This document shows positions 30,336 to 38,735 of a stretch of DNA of 43,297 nucleotides, piece by piece. The position numbers and the translations under genes are program-made. The stretch's first letter is position 1. Every line of letters starts with the position of its first letter. Source of the DNA: Deltaproteobacteria bacterium (GTDB lineage Bacteria; Myxococcota_A; UBA9160; SZUA-336). Under the pieces are notes generated by a model. That model was not told the DNA's origin, did no database searches, and saw only the letters and a list, made by a program, of their open reading frames with translations. The stretch lies in NCBI GenBank assembly GCA_019311115.1, contig JAFDDB010000010.1:1-43297 (forward strand). Reading direction: 5' to 3'.

Positions 30336-31751
30336 ATGGCCGCGCCCGATCTCGCGACCTCCAGCGCGGCCTCGACGCGCCGGGAGAACCTGCCGCTCGG
30401 CGCGCTGCTGGGTTACGGCGCGGGGAACTTCGCGTACGCGCTGCTCGGTCTGGTCGTCGCAGTCAACCTGCAGTTCTTCTACACCGACTACGTCGGTCTC
30501 TCCGCGGGGCTGGTCTCGTGGTCGCTGCTGATCGCGCGGCTCTTCGACGCCGTCACCGACCCGGTGATGGGCTACCTGTCCGACCGGACGAACACGCGCA
30601 TCGGCCGGCGCCGCCCATACTTCCTGTTCTCCGCGCCGTTCCTCGGCGTCTGCTTCTACTACCTGTTCACGCCCCCGCTCTATGCCGATCCGCAGCAGCA
30701 CCAGTACGCGCTGCTCGGCTACATGCTCGCGTTCTACGTGCTGACGTACTTCATCTGGACGATCGGCGCGGTGCCGTACTTCAGCCTCGGGGCGGAACTG
30801 ACCGACGACTACCAGGAGCGCGTCAAGGTCATCGCGATTCGCGAGGGCTGGGCGCTCGCGGGACTGCTGCTCGCGACCATCCTGCCCGCCTACCTGATCT
30901 ACACCTACGGTGGACGCGAGGGTTACTCGTTCATGGGCTTGATCCTGGGAGCGGGCACCACGCTCTTCCTGATCGGCTCCGCGGTGACGTCGCGCGAACG
31001 TCCGGAGTTCCAGGGACGCGACCCGATGAACCCGTACGCGGGCTGGCTCGCGACGCTGCGCAACGTGCACTTCCGGCCGCTGCTCCTCGCGTTCGTGTGC
31101 TCGGCGATCGCCGGCGCGGTCCCCGCGGTACTCGTGATCTACGTCGCGGTCTACATCATCGGCACGCCCGCCTGGTGGACCGAGATCAGCCCGGGCTGGC
31201 TGCCGACGTGGTCGTTCTACCTGCTGGTCTACTTTGCCTGCGGCGTGGTCTCGCTGCCGGTCTGGAACCGGGTCGCCGGGACCTACGGCAAGCGAACGAC
31301 CTGGGGCATGGCGATCGCGCTGGCGACAGTCACGAGTGCGGCCTGCTTCTGGCTCAGCCCCGGCTCCGTCGGCTACTTCACCATCTTGCTGGTTTTCGGG
31401 GGGATCAGCTTCGGCAACTACCTGTCGCTCCCGCCGTCGATGGTCGCCGACCTGATCGACTACGACGAGGTCCTGACCGGCCGTCGCCGCGAAGGCTCGT
31501 ACTTCGCCATCTGGGCCTTCGCGACCAAGTTCGGCAACGCCCTCACCGGCTTCGTCGCGCTGCAAGTCCTGGAGAACGTGGGCTACGTCCCGGGGCAGGA
31601 GCAGTCCGAGACGGTCAAGCTCTGGATGCTCTGGATGTACTCCTGGTTCCCGACGATCTTCTACCTCCTCTCCGGCTTCGCCCTCTACCGGTTCCGGTTC
31701 ACTCGCGAGGACCTTGCCGAGGCGCAGCGGCGCGTCGGACGGGCGGAGTAG
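30336..31751 (+). CDS. GPH-type MFS transporter (glycoside-pentoside-hexuronide:cation symporter family)
   Basis: A 471-residue, 12-helix inner-membrane transporter of the MelB/GPH branch of the MFS. The first helix LLGYGAGNFAYALLGLVV leads to the cation-binding helix region with Asp/Asn, then ARLFDAVTDPVMGYLSDRTNTR and RRRPYFLFSAPF, the family motif between helices 2 and 3. A helix-4 region with TYFIWTIGAVPYFSLGAELT is also conserved. Substrate could be a glycoside, a lipid-linked or an organic-acid-like solute; sphingolipid or steroid carriers also fall in this branch. Not obviously coupled to its neighbours. Confidence 0.87.
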   Translation: MAAPDLATSSAASTRRENLPLGALLGYGAGNFAYALLGLVVAVNLQFFYTDYVGLSAGLVSWSLLIARLFDAVTDPVMGYLSDRTNTRIGRRRPYFLFSAPFLGVCFYYLFTPPLYADPQQHQYALLGYMLAFYVLTYFIWTIGAVPYFSLGAELTDDYQERVKVIAIREGWALAGLLLATILPAYLIYTYGGREGYSFMGLILGAGTTLFLIGSAVTSRERPEFQGRDPMNPYAGWLATLRNVHFRPLLLAFVCSAIAGAVPAVLVIYVAVYIIGTPAWWTEISPGWLPTWSFYLLVYFACGVVSLPVWNRVAGTYGKRTTWGMAIALATVTSAACFWLSPGSVGYFTILLVFGGISFGNYLSLPPSMVADLIDYDEVLTGRRREGSYFAIWAFATKFGNALTGFVALQVLENVGYVPGQEQSETVKLWMLWMYSWFPTIFYLLSGFALYRFRFTREDLAEAQRRVGRAE

Positions 31752-31766
31752 GCGGGCGGGCCCGGG

Positions 31767-33071
31767 CTAGGCCCCCTCGAACCAGAGACGCATCACGTCG
31801 ATCATCGGCTCGACGTCCGCGGTGCCCGCCATTTCGCGGCAGGAGTGCATCGACAGCATCGGGTTGCCGACGTCGACGGTGCGGATGCCGCTGCGCGCGG
31901 CGCTGATCGGACCGATGGTGGAGCCGCAAGGGAGATCGCTGCGGCTCACGAAGTGCTGGGGCGTGACCCCCGCGCGTTCGCAGAGCGAAGCGAAGCGTCC
32001 GGCCGTGACGGCGTCGGTGGCGTACGACTGGCTGGCGTGCGTCTTGATCACGGGACCGCCGCCGAGCGTGGGCTGATGACCCGGCTCGTGGCGGTCCGCG
32101 TAGTTCGGGTGGACGGCGTGCGCCATGTCGGCGGAGATCAGCATCGAGCGCGAGACGGCGCGCGCGAGTCCCTGCGGAGATCCTCCCTTGTAGCCGTCTA
32201 CGGAGCGCTCGAGGGTCTCGACCAGGAACGTACCGGCGGCGCCCTGCGCGCTCTGACTGCCGACCTCTTCGTGATCGTAGAGCACGATTCCGCGCGTAAA
32301 GTCGGGCAGCATGCCGGGGCTGCACGTCACCAGTGCGGACAGCGCGGCGTGGCACGAGGCCAGGTTGTCGAGGCGCGGCGCCAGGATGAACTCGCCGCGC
32401 CCGCCCGCGACGCCCGAGGGCTGCGTGTCGGCGAGCATCAGGTCGTAGGCCAGCACGTCGCCGGGATCGCCGTCGAAGAGTCCCCGCGCGCGCAGCTCGG
32501 TACCGACCAGGTCGAGCAGGTCGGGCGCGCCCTCGAGCCCGATCATCGGCACCGAGTGCTTCTGCAGGTCGAGCTTGAGTCCCTCGCTGCGCACCTCGCG
32601 GTGCAGGTGGATGGCCAGCGCGGGAATCCGCAGCAGCGGCCGGCCGAAGTCGAGCAGGACGCTCCGCACCTCGCCGCCGTCGCGCAGCGTGACGCGTCCG
32701 GCGATCGTCAGGTCGCGGTCGAGCCAGGTGTGCAGGAGCAGGCCTCCGTAGGGCTCGACGGCGAGCTGCCGGTAGCCGTGCGCGTCCACGTCGGCCCGCG
32801 GCTTGAGGCGCAGGTTCGGCGAATCGGTATGCGCCCCGACGAGGCGGAAGCCCCCGTCGGCCGGCGAGACCGCGCCCGCCTCGAACGCGATCAGGCTGCC
32901 GTCGTTCCGAGTCACGTAGCGGCGGTCTCCGGGCGACAACTCCCAGACGTCGCTCTCTTCGAGCGCCCGCCAGCCCCCGGCCTCGAGCCGGCGTACGGCC
33001 TCGGCCACGGCGTGGTACGGGGTCGGCGACGCGTCGATGAACGAGAGCAGGTCCGAGACGGAATCGCGCAT
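31767..33071 (-). CDS. M18-family zinc aminopeptidase
   Basis: A 434-residue cytoplasmic dinuclear zinc peptidase (aspartyl aminopeptidase/ApeB group). Metal ligands and neighbours are recognisable: VGAHTDSPNLRLKP (His81, Asp83), a bridging Asp region near HLHREVR and AYDLMLAD, LYDHEEVGSQSAQGA with the catalytic Glu-Glu, DMAHAVHPNYADRHEP, and the C-terminal SYATDAVTAGRFASLCERAGV. It probably cleaves acidic N-terminal residues. The frame is open to 33113, but the ATG at 33071 is preferred: TACTCT ends six bases before it, and homology starts with MRDSVSDLLSFIDASPTPYHAV. It lies divergent from the acyl-CoA synthetase. Its end is 15 bases from the transporter stop. Confidence 0.9.
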   Translation of the reverse strand: MRDSVSDLLSFIDASPTPYHAVAEAVRRLEAGGWRALEESDVWELSPGDRRYVTRNDGSLIAFEAGAVSPADGGFRLVGAHTDSPNLRLKPRADVDAHGYRQLAVEPYGGLLLHTWLDRDLTIAGRVTLRDGGEVRSVLLDFGRPLLRIPALAIHLHREVRSEGLKLDLQKHSVPMIGLEGAPDLLDLVGTELRARGLFDGDPGDVLAYDLMLADTQPSGVAGGRGEFILAPRLDNLASCHAALSALVTCSPGMLPDFTRGIVLYDHEEVGSQSAQGAAGTFLVETLERSVDGYKGGSPQGLARAVSRSMLISADMAHAVHPNYADRHEPGHQPTLGGGPVIKTHASQSYATDAVTAGRFASLCERAGVTPQHFVSRSDLPCGSTIGPISAARSGIRTVDVGNPMLSMHSCREMAGTADVEPMIDVMRLWFEGA

Positions 33072-33077
33072 GAGCCG

Positions 33078-33083
33078 AGAGTA
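33078..33083 (-). promoter_or_regulatory. -10 box TACTCT six bases before the M18 peptidase ATG
   Basis: On the minus strand TACTCT (plus-strand AGAGTA) is six bases before the ATG at 33071, with no Shine-Dalgarno. This is leaderless spacing. Confidence 0.45.
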
Positions 33084-33133
33084 GCGCGGGCCGGGGCCCT
33101 GCGCGGCCCTCACTACGATCCACTCCCGGGAGC

Positions 33134-33139
33134 TATCAT
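33134..33139 (+). promoter_or_regulatory. -10 box TATCAT of the acyl-CoA synthetase gene
   Basis: TATCAT at 33134-33139 would start a leader of about 20 bases that carries GGAGG, before the ATG at 33166. No convincing -35 is visible. Confidence 0.4.
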
Positions 33140-33165
33140 GCGGCCCTGACCCTGGAGGGACCCCG

Positions 33166-34728
33166 ATGGCGAGTGTGGCGAATCACGCGAAGACACGGCC
33201 CGATCACCCCGCGGTGATCTTCGACAACGGCGAGCGGACGGTGTCGTACCGCGACCTGGAACGCAGCTCGCGCCGCATGGCGCACCTGCTTCGCGCACTC
33301 GGCGTGGAGCCGGGCGACGCCATTGCCGTCATGGTCGGCAACGAGGAACTCTTCTTCGACACATACTGGGCCGCCATGCGCCTCGGCATCTACTTCACGC
33401 CGGTCAACTGGCACCTGCAGGACGCCGAGATCGCCTACATCGTCGACAACTGCGACGCGCGCGTCTTTCTCGCCTCGTCGGATTGGGAAAAGACCGTGAC
33501 CGCCGCACAGATCCCCGAGAGCGTCGTGCGACTCTCGTCCGGCGGCGACATCACCGGCTACCGCCGCATCGAAGAAGCGCTGGCCGACGCCCCCGAGGAC
33601 GCGGAACTGCCCGACCAGCTCGAGGGCCAGACGATGTTGTACTCGTCGGGCACGACCGGCTTTCCGAAGGGCGTGCGCACGCGCCTCTCGGGACTTCCCG
33701 CGGGCCACGAGAGCGTCGGGCTGCGCGCGCAACTGTCGATGGGCGGGCTCTTCCAGATCGGCCAGGACTCGCGCTACATCTGCCCGGCCCCGCTCTACCA
33801 CGCCGCACCGCTCGCGTTCACCATGTCTCTCCTGAGACTGGGCGGAACCGCCGTCGTGATGAGCCACTTCGATCCCGAGGACGCGCTGCGGGTCATCCAG
33901 GACCAGAAGGTCACCGCCTCGCAGTGGGTGCCGACGCACTTCCGGCGCATGCTGCACCTGCCCGACGAGGTGCGCGCGCGCTACGACGTGTCGAGCCTGC
34001 AGGTGGCGATCCACGCCGCCGCCCCCTGCCCGATCCCGATCAAGCGGAAGATGATCGAGTGGTGGGGCCCGGTGATCCTCGAGTACTACGCCGGCACCGA
34101 GGGCGGCGGCACGATCATCCGCTCCGAGGAGTGGATGGACCACCCCGGCTCGGTCGGAAAGCACTGGGCGGGCGGCGAGGTGCACATCCTCGACGAGGAC
34201 GGCAACGAGGTCACCGAACCGACCGTCGAGGGCGCCATCTACTTCGACGCGCCCGAGCAGGCCGAGGAGCGCTTCCGCTACTACAAGGACGACGAGAAGA
34301 CGGCGGGCTCGTACCGCGGCAGCCGCTTCACCCTCGGTGACATCGGCTACAAGGATGCCGACGGCTACCTCTTCCTGACCGACCGGAAGTCGAACATGAT
34401 CATCTCGGGCGGCGCCAACATCTACCCGCAAGAGGTCGAGAACCACCTGGCTTCGCACGACAAGGTCGAGGACGTCGCGGTGATCGGCGTGCCGAACGAG
34501 GACTTCGGCGAAGAGGTCAAGGCTGTGGTCATCCCGCGCGACCGCAACGCCGCGGGTCCGGACCTGGAGAGCGAACTGATCGACTACTGCCGCGAGGGCA
34601 TCGCGCACTTCAAGTGCCCGCGCACGATCGACTTCGTCGACGAGCTTCCGCGGACGCCGACCGGCAAGCTCGTCAAGCGCAAGCTCCGCGACCAGTACTG
34701 GGCCGACCACGAGAGCCACCTGGTCTAG
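33166..34728 (+). CDS. AMP-forming acyl-CoA synthetase (fatty-acid/aromatic-acid-CoA ligase)
   Basis: A 520-residue adenylate-forming ligase that activates a carboxylic acid to its CoA thioester. The phosphate loop YSSGTTGFPKGV is at about 159-170, the A5-type motif YYAGTEGGGT near 307-316, the hinge region GDIGYKDADGYLFLTDRKSNMIISGG near 397-422 and the catalytic lysine in PTGKLVKRKLRD near the C-terminus. The substrate is not evident: the family covers medium/long fatty acids, steroid side-chain acids and aromatic acids. The start ATG at 33166 is preceded by TGGAGGG and a TATCAT box. It is transcribed alone. It may feed the crotonase, CaiB and luciferase-like enzymes in this window. Confidence 0.88.
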   Translation: MASVANHAKTRPDHPAVIFDNGERTVSYRDLERSSRRMAHLLRALGVEPGDAIAVMVGNEELFFDTYWAAMRLGIYFTPVNWHLQDAEIAYIVDNCDARVFLASSDWEKTVTAAQIPESVVRLSSGGDITGYRRIEEALADAPEDAELPDQLEGQTMLYSSGTTGFPKGVRTRLSGLPAGHESVGLRAQLSMGGLFQIGQDSRYICPAPLYHAAPLAFTMSLLRLGGTAVVMSHFDPEDALRVIQDQKVTASQWVPTHFRRMLHLPDEVRARYDVSSLQVAIHAAAPCPIPIKRKMIEWWGPVILEYYAGTEGGGTIIRSEEWMDHPGSVGKHWAGGEVHILDEDGNEVTEPTVEGAIYFDAPEQAEERFRYYKDDEKTAGSYRGSRFTLGDIGYKDADGYLFLTDRKSNMIISGGANIYPQEVENHLASHDKVEDVAVIGVPNEDFGEEVKAVVIPRDRNAAGPDLESELIDYCREGIAHFKCPRTIDFVDELPRTPTGKLVKRKLRDQYWADHESHLV

Positions 34729-34732
34729 GAGC

Positions 34733-34756
34733 GGTCAGCGGGCGTTCGGGTCAGCG
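34733..34756. repeat. Short direct repeat GGTCAGCG after the acyl-CoA synthetase gene
   Basis: GGTCAGCG occurs at 34733-34740 and again at 34749-34756 in the 30-base convergent gap. It is too short to interpret and probably coincidental. Confidence 0.3.
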
Positions 34757-34758
34757 AG

Positions 34759-35190
34759 CTAGCGGACGCGGCGCGACGGCATGTGGCGGCGGGTGTACTC
34801 GTACTCGCTGACGACACCCTCGCGATCGAAGAACACGAGAAGCTCGTGCTCGGTCTCCTGCTCGTACGCCACGCCGAGCGGCGGCGTGACGACCCGCTGA
34901 CCGAAGAGCGAGGCGATGAACTCGCCGATTCGCACCAGCGTCTCGGTGTCGTGGGTCTCGGTCTCCTGGTAGGTGTACGTCCAGGCCGAGATTCCGGAGC
35001 CGCGCGAGCGGACGGTATTGGGCTCACCGAACCAGCGCCGGATGTCCTCCTGCGTGGTCACGCCCTGCTGGATCATGGGCACCCGGTCCACGTCGAAGTC
35101 GGTGCCGCGGGTCGCGCAGGCCGCCATGGGCAGCGCGGCGAGCAGTACGACGAGCAGTCTCGCGGCCACGGGCCGCAGCGTGCGGGGCAT
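34759..35190 (-). CDS. SmpA/OmlA (BamE-like) lipoprotein
   Basis: A 143-residue outer-membrane lipoprotein candidate. The leader ends in PMAAC (acceptor Cys25). The mature part has the BamE-type pattern: IQQGVTTQEDIRRWFGEP near 40-58 (G-x-T-x-x-x-V/I and G-x-P), GISAWTYTY near 66-74, a conserved middle strand and HELLVFFDREGVVSEYEY near the C-terminus. BamE supports beta-barrel assembly, but many bacteria carry several SmpA-like lipoproteins with unknown roles, and no bam gene lies nearby. The start ATG at 35190 gives a normal lipoprotein signal; a GTG at 35235 would add 15 residues without a Shine-Dalgarno at a good distance. It follows the DsbA-like gene by 108 bases on the same strand. Confidence 0.8.
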   Translation of the reverse strand: MPRTLRPVAARLLVVLLAALPMAACATRGTDFDVDRVPMIQQGVTTQEDIRRWFGEPNTVRSRGSGISAWTYTYQETETHDTETLVRIGEFIASLFGQRVVTPPLGVAYEQETEHELLVFFDREGVVSEYEYTRRHMPSRRVR

Positions 35191-35298
35191 TACGCCGGGC
35201 GTGCTCGCGGGGCGGTTCTCATTCGCTGGCGCCACCTTCCCCCCGTCTACCTGTGGAACCGGGCTCCGGGCAGAAGGTTGCGCGAGCCGGCAGCCCGC
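35191..35298. other. Gap between the DsbA-like and BamE-like genes
   Basis: Nothing convincing is found in this 108-base gap: no clear -10 box for the downstream gene, no strong hairpin and no small gene. Confidence 0.4.
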
Positions 35299-35889
35299 TC
35301 AGCCGCCGGCCTTCTGAGCATGGTAGCGGACGAGCTCGAAGCGATCGTTGCCCCAGAACATCTCGTCGCCGACGAACATCGTCGGCACTCCGAACACGCC
35401 GCGTTCGATCGCGGCCTGCGTGTCGGCGCGAAGCCGCGCGTCGAGTTCGTCGGACTCCGCGCGTGCGAGCGCCTCGTCGCCATCGAGTCCCGCACCCGCG
35501 AGCAGCTCGCGTACGACCTGCCGGTCCGACACGTCCCGCGCCTCGGCCCAGCGCGCGCGGTACGCCGGATAGTGGAACTCGCGGAAGCGCCCCTCGTCAC
35601 CCGCGACGAGTGCCGCCTGCAGCAGCAGGCGAGTGCTCACGCGGCGACCGCGCGCATCGGGCGAGACCTCGGCCCCGACCAGCTCGGCCCACTGGCGAAA
35701 GTCGTTCTTCGCGTTCTGCATCTTGCGCGGTCCGAGCGTGCCGGCGACGGCTCCCTCCGCCGGCTCCTTCAGGTCCGCGAGGCGCACCGGCCGGAAGTCG
35801 ATCTCGAGGTCCTGAAAGTACGCCTCGACCCGGCAGCTGCCGAGGTACGCCCAGGGACATGCATAGTCGAAGTAGAACGGGATGCGCAT
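35299..35889 (-). CDS. DsbA-family / 2-hydroxychromene-2-carboxylate isomerase-like protein
   Basis: A 196-residue thioredoxin-fold protein with a helical insert. It starts with YFDYACPWAYLGSCRVEAY, where Cys10 or Cys11 aligns with the active-site Ser of HCCA isomerases and kappa-class glutathione transferases; there is no CxxC. RVSTRLLLQAALVAGDEGR is in the helical insert. The C-terminal GVFGVPTMFVGDEMFWGNDRFELV is the cis-Pro and substrate region typical of the NahD/FrnE group. It may use glutathione or isomerise an aromatic ring-fission product. No signal peptide is present, so it is cytoplasmic. GAGGAG precedes the ATG at 35889, and the serine hydrolase gene diverges 52 bases away. Confidence 0.83.
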   Translation of the reverse strand: MRIPFYFDYACPWAYLGSCRVEAYFQDLEIDFRPVRLADLKEPAEGAVAGTLGPRKMQNAKNDFRQWAELVGAEVSPDARGRRVSTRLLLQAALVAGDEGRFREFHYPAYRARWAEARDVSDRQVVRELLAGAGLDGDEALARAESDELDARLRADTQAAIERGVFGVPTMFVGDEMFWGNDRFELVRYHAQKAGG

Positions 35890-35929
35890 GAAGCTCTCCT
35901 CTGCGTCGGCACGAGCATACCTCATGTGC

Positions 35930-35935
35930 CAGAAT
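35930..35935 (+). promoter_or_regulatory. Possible -10 box CAGAAT before the serine hydrolase
   Basis: CAGAAT ends six bases before the ATG at 35942. It matches four of six consensus bases and has leaderless-type spacing, which favours 35942 over the next ATG at 35954. Confidence 0.3.
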
Positions 35936-35941
35936 CCCAGC

Positions 35942-37060
35942 ATGGGAGAGGGGATGGGAGCCCGGCCGCGAATGCAGGGCGTCATCGACGAGATGCAACG
36001 CCAGGTCGACGGCGGGTTGCGCCCTTCGATCCAGATCGCGGTGGACTGGCGCGGCGAGACAGTCCTCGACACCGCCGTCGGCACCGGCGCGACTCCCGAC
36101 TCCCACTACCTGCTGTGGAGCACGACGAAGCCCGCCGTCGCGCTCGCCGTGCTGTCCCTCGTCGAAGAGGGCGCCGTCTCACTCGACGACCGCGTCTCCG
36201 AGACGCTTCCCGAGTTCGGCTGCAACGGCAAGGAAACCGCGACGCTCGCCCACCTGCTGACGCACCGCGGGGGCTTCCCCGACAACCCGCCCGAGATCCG
36301 GCGCGAACTGTTCCCGATCATGCGCGACTGGGACGCCGCGCTGTCCTACGTCTGCGCCATGCAGGCCGCGTGGGAGCCGGGCACCGATCGCGGCTACCAC
36401 CCGTTCTCGGGCTGGCTCGTGCTCGGCGAGATCGTCCGCAGGCTCGACGGCCGCCCGCTCGCCGAGTCGCTGCGCGCGCGCGTGCTCGAGCCGGCGGGAA
36501 TCGCGAAGGACGCCTTCTCGCTGGGCGAGCCCGAAGGCCTGTCTTCGAGCCCCCTCGCCGTCGAGACCAACGGGGCTCGCGGCGCGCCGCCGCAGGCCGA
36601 GGCTGACCACTGGAACGACCCGGTAACGCAGGCCGCGGTGCTTCCGGGTGCGAGCGGCATCTCGCGCGCGAACCAGTACGTGAAGCTGTTCCGGGCGCTG
36701 CTCGACGGTGGGGCGGGTCCGGGCGGCCGCATCGTCTCGCCCGACACGGTGCGGCTCGCCACCTTTCCGCACGTGGTCGGCATCCGCGACCGGACCTTCC
36801 TGCAGGACATCCCCTGGGGACTGGGCTTCCACCTGAAGCACGTGCGCCCCGCCCTCGACGACTGCGGCGCGAGCGCGACGCCCGGCACGTACGGACACGG
36901 GGGACACTTCCTGGTGAACACCGCCTGGGCGGATCCCGGCCGCGACCTGGCCGTCTGCATCCTGTCGAACGGCCTGGCGCCCGCCCGCGAGGGCACGCGC
37001 GCAGTGGGTGCGATCTCGCAGGCCGTCCACCAGGCGGTGGACGCCGCGGCGGCCGGATGA
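35942..37060 (+). CDS. Class C-type beta-lactamase-fold serine hydrolase
   Basis: A 372-residue serine hydrolase of the penicillin-binding/EstB family. The nucleophile motif is Ser60-Thr-Thr-Lys63 (LLWSTTKPAVAL), the second motif is Tyr152-His-Pro (GYHPFSGW) in place of Y-x-N, and the third is HGG in YGHGGHF, equivalent to KTG/HxG. No signal peptide is visible. Such enzymes are often esterases or lactonases; beta-lactam hydrolysis is unlikely with Y-H-P. Its stop overlaps the yqgE ATG (ATGA at 37057-37060), so the two are coupled. An ATG at 35954 is a possible alternative start. Confidence 0.85.
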   Translation: MGEGMGARPRMQGVIDEMQRQVDGGLRPSIQIAVDWRGETVLDTAVGTGATPDSHYLLWSTTKPAVALAVLSLVEEGAVSLDDRVSETLPEFGCNGKETATLAHLLTHRGGFPDNPPEIRRELFPIMRDWDAALSYVCAMQAAWEPGTDRGYHPFSGWLVLGEIVRRLDGRPLAESLRARVLEPAGIAKDAFSLGEPEGLSSSPLAVETNGARGAPPQAEADHWNDPVTQAAVLPGASGISRANQYVKLFRALLDGGAGPGGRIVSPDTVRLATFPHVVGIRDRTFLQDIPWGLGFHLKHVRPALDDCGASATPGTYGHGGHFLVNTAWADPGRDLAVCILSNGLAPAREGTRAVGAISQAVHQAVDAAAAG

Positions 37061-37614
37061 ACGGCAAGGAGATCGCTCCGGGCCTGCTGCTGGCCATGCC
37101 CCAGCTGGGCGACCCGAACTTCTTCCGCGCGGTGGTGCTGATGGTCGAGCACGGGAACTCCGGCTCGTTCGGCCTGATCGTGAACCGGCAGACCGAGGTG
37201 AGCGTGGGGACCGTGCTCGAGGCCCTCGGCATCCCGTGGAACGGCGACGCCGACGCGCTCATCTGGGAAGGCGGCCCGGTCATGCCGCAGAGCGGCTGGG
37301 TGCTGCACCAGCCCACCGACGGCATCGACCCCACCGACTCGGTGGCCATCGGCGAGGGCATCGTGCTCTCGACCTCGACCGAGCAGCTGCACGGCCTGGC
37401 CGCGCGGCCGCCGAGCGCGCTCCGGTTCGTGATGGGCTACTCGGGCTGGGGTGCGGGACAGCTCGAGGGAGAGCTCTCGGAGGGCGTCTGGCTCACCGCC
37501 GACGCGACCCGCGAGCTGATCTTCGACACCGCACCCGACCGGATGTGGGAGGCGGCGATCCGCTCGCTGGGCATCGACCCCGCGACGCTCGTCCCCGGTA
37601 CCGGCATCCACTGA
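37057..37614 (+). CDS. yqgE: YqgE/AlgH family protein (UPF0301/DUF179)
   Basis: A 185-residue protein with the family pattern: APGLLLAMPQLGDPNFFRAVVLMVEHG at the start, FGLIVNRQTEV near 44-54, WEGGPVMPQSGWVLH near 69-83, LRFVMGYSGWGAGQLEGEL near 124-142 and the closing WEAAIRSLGIDP. The biochemical role of the family is not established; in Pseudomonas AlgH was linked to alginate regulation. It is translationally coupled to the serine hydrolase upstream, which does not reveal a function. A TACAAT box for the next gene starts 16 bases after its stop. Confidence 0.9.
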   Translation: MNGKEIAPGLLLAMPQLGDPNFFRAVVLMVEHGNSGSFGLIVNRQTEVSVGTVLEALGIPWNGDADALIWEGGPVMPQSGWVLHQPTDGIDPTDSVAIGEGIVLSTSTEQLHGLAARPPSALRFVMGYSGWGAGQLEGELSEGVWLTADATRELIFDTAPDRMWEAAIRSLGIDPATLVPGTGIH

Positions 37615-37629
37615 CCCGCCCGCGCGGTC

Positions 37630-37635
37630 TACAAT
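37630..37635 (+). promoter_or_regulatory. -10 box TACAAT of the second luciferase-like gene
   Basis: TACAAT at 37630-37635 precedes a leader of about 24 bases with TTTTGGAG before the ATG at 37666. No -35 with correct spacing is evident. Confidence 0.45.
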
Positions 37636-37665
37636 CGCTCTCCCCTCTCGTTTTGGAGACACGCC

Positions 37666-38727
37666 ATGCAGATCGCGATCGGAGTCGGAGGTGCGGCATC
37701 GGGCCGCGAGCGGGACTGGGAGTCCCAGGTCGAGTTCGTGGTCGAGGCCGAGAAGCTCGGCGCCGACTTCGTGTGGACCGCGGAGGCGTGGGGGCAGGAC
37801 GCGGTGACGCCGCTCGCGTTCCTGGCCGCGCGCACGTCGCGCATCCGGCTGGGCACCGGCATCATGCAGCTCTCCGCGCGGACCCCGTCGATGACGGCGA
37901 TGACGGCCCTCACGATGGCGGCCATCTCGAACGACCGCTTCGTGCTGGGACTGGGCGCCAGTGGCCCACAGGTCGTCGAGGGCCTGCAGGGTCAGCCGTT
38001 CGCGCGACCGCTCCAGCGAATGCGCGAGACCATCGACGTCGTGCGCCTCGCTTTCGCGGGCGAGAAGCTCCAGTACGAGGGCAAGCAGATCCGGCTTCCG
38101 CGGCCCGGAGGAGAGGGCAAGGCGCTTCGCCTGTCGCAACCGGGCAACGACAAGATCCCCATCTACCTGGCGACGCTCAGTCCGAAGGCGCTCGAGCTGA
38201 CGGGCGAACTGGCCGACGGCTGGCTCGGCACGTCGTTCACTCCCGAGCACGCCGAAGCGTTCACGCCGCACCTGGCGGCGGGCGCAGAGAAGGCAGGCAA
38301 GCGCGTCGAGGACCTCGACCTGCAGGTCGGCGGCTCGGTCGAGTTCGGCGACGACGTGGAGCGCATGATCGCGGCGCGCAAGCCCGGCGTCGCGTTCTCG
38401 CTGGGGGCGATGGGCTCGGGCAAGACCAACTTCTACAACGACGCGTACAAGCGCGGCGGCTACGCCGACGCCGCCACCGAGGTCCAGCGCCTGTGGCTCG
38501 ACGGCAAGCGCGAGCAGGCCGCCGAGCGCGTGCCCGACGACATGGTCCTGCAGACCAACCTGCTCGGCAGCGAGGACATGGTGCGCGAGCGCATCCGCAA
38601 GTACCGGGACTGTGGCGCCACGACGCTGCGGCTGGCGCCGGGCGGACGCGACAGCACGGCGCGCCTCGACACGCTGGGCCGCGCGATCGCACTGGTCCGG
38701 CAGTTGGACGCCGAAGCGAAGGGCTAG
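37666..38727 (+). CDS. LLM-class flavin/F420-dependent oxidoreductase
   Basis: A 353-residue luciferase-like barrel enzyme. Landmarks are QVEFVVEAEKLGADFVWTAEAWGQDAV near 22-48, FLAARTSRIRLGTGIMQLSARTP near 54-76, MAAISNDRFVLGLGASGPQVVEG near 84-106, DKIPIYLATLSPKALELTGELADGWLG near 163-189 and an F420-type C-terminal domain. Mycobacterial homologues of this shape use F420; the substrate is unknown. The CaiB gene starts eight bases after its stop, so the pair is likely co-transcribed and may act in one acyl-CoA or hydroxy-acid pathway. GGAG in the leader supports the ATG at 37666. Confidence 0.87.
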   Translation: MQIAIGVGGAASGRERDWESQVEFVVEAEKLGADFVWTAEAWGQDAVTPLAFLAARTSRIRLGTGIMQLSARTPSMTAMTALTMAAISNDRFVLGLGASGPQVVEGLQGQPFARPLQRMRETIDVVRLAFAGEKLQYEGKQIRLPRPGGEGKALRLSQPGNDKIPIYLATLSPKALELTGELADGWLGTSFTPEHAEAFTPHLAAGAEKAGKRVEDLDLQVGGSVEFGDDVERMIAARKPGVAFSLGAMGSGKTNFYNDAYKRGGYADAATEVQRLWLDGKREQAAERVPDDMVLQTNLLGSEDMVRERIRKYRDCGATTLRLAPGGRDSTARLDTLGRAIALVRQLDAEAKG

Positions 38728-38735
38728 CGCGAGCC

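Noticed and set aside
31758..31774. GGGCC/GGCCC hairpin between the GPH transporter and M18 peptidase genes
   Set aside because: It is only 5 bp within a very G+C-rich spacer; not distinguishable from chance.
29546..31906. A 786-codon plus-strand frame across the lipoprotein and transporter genes
   Set aside because: It crosses a convincing divergent promoter region and encodes no recognisable domain.
34783..36606. A 607-codon plus-strand frame over the BamE-like and DsbA-like genes
   Set aside because: It is antisense to two genes with lipobox, family motifs and Shine-Dalgarno; the product looks random.
37008..38735. N-terminal extension of the CaiB protein
   Set aside because: The upstream part overlaps YqgE and the luciferase-like gene and is Arg/Pro-rich; the family starts near the GTG at 38736.
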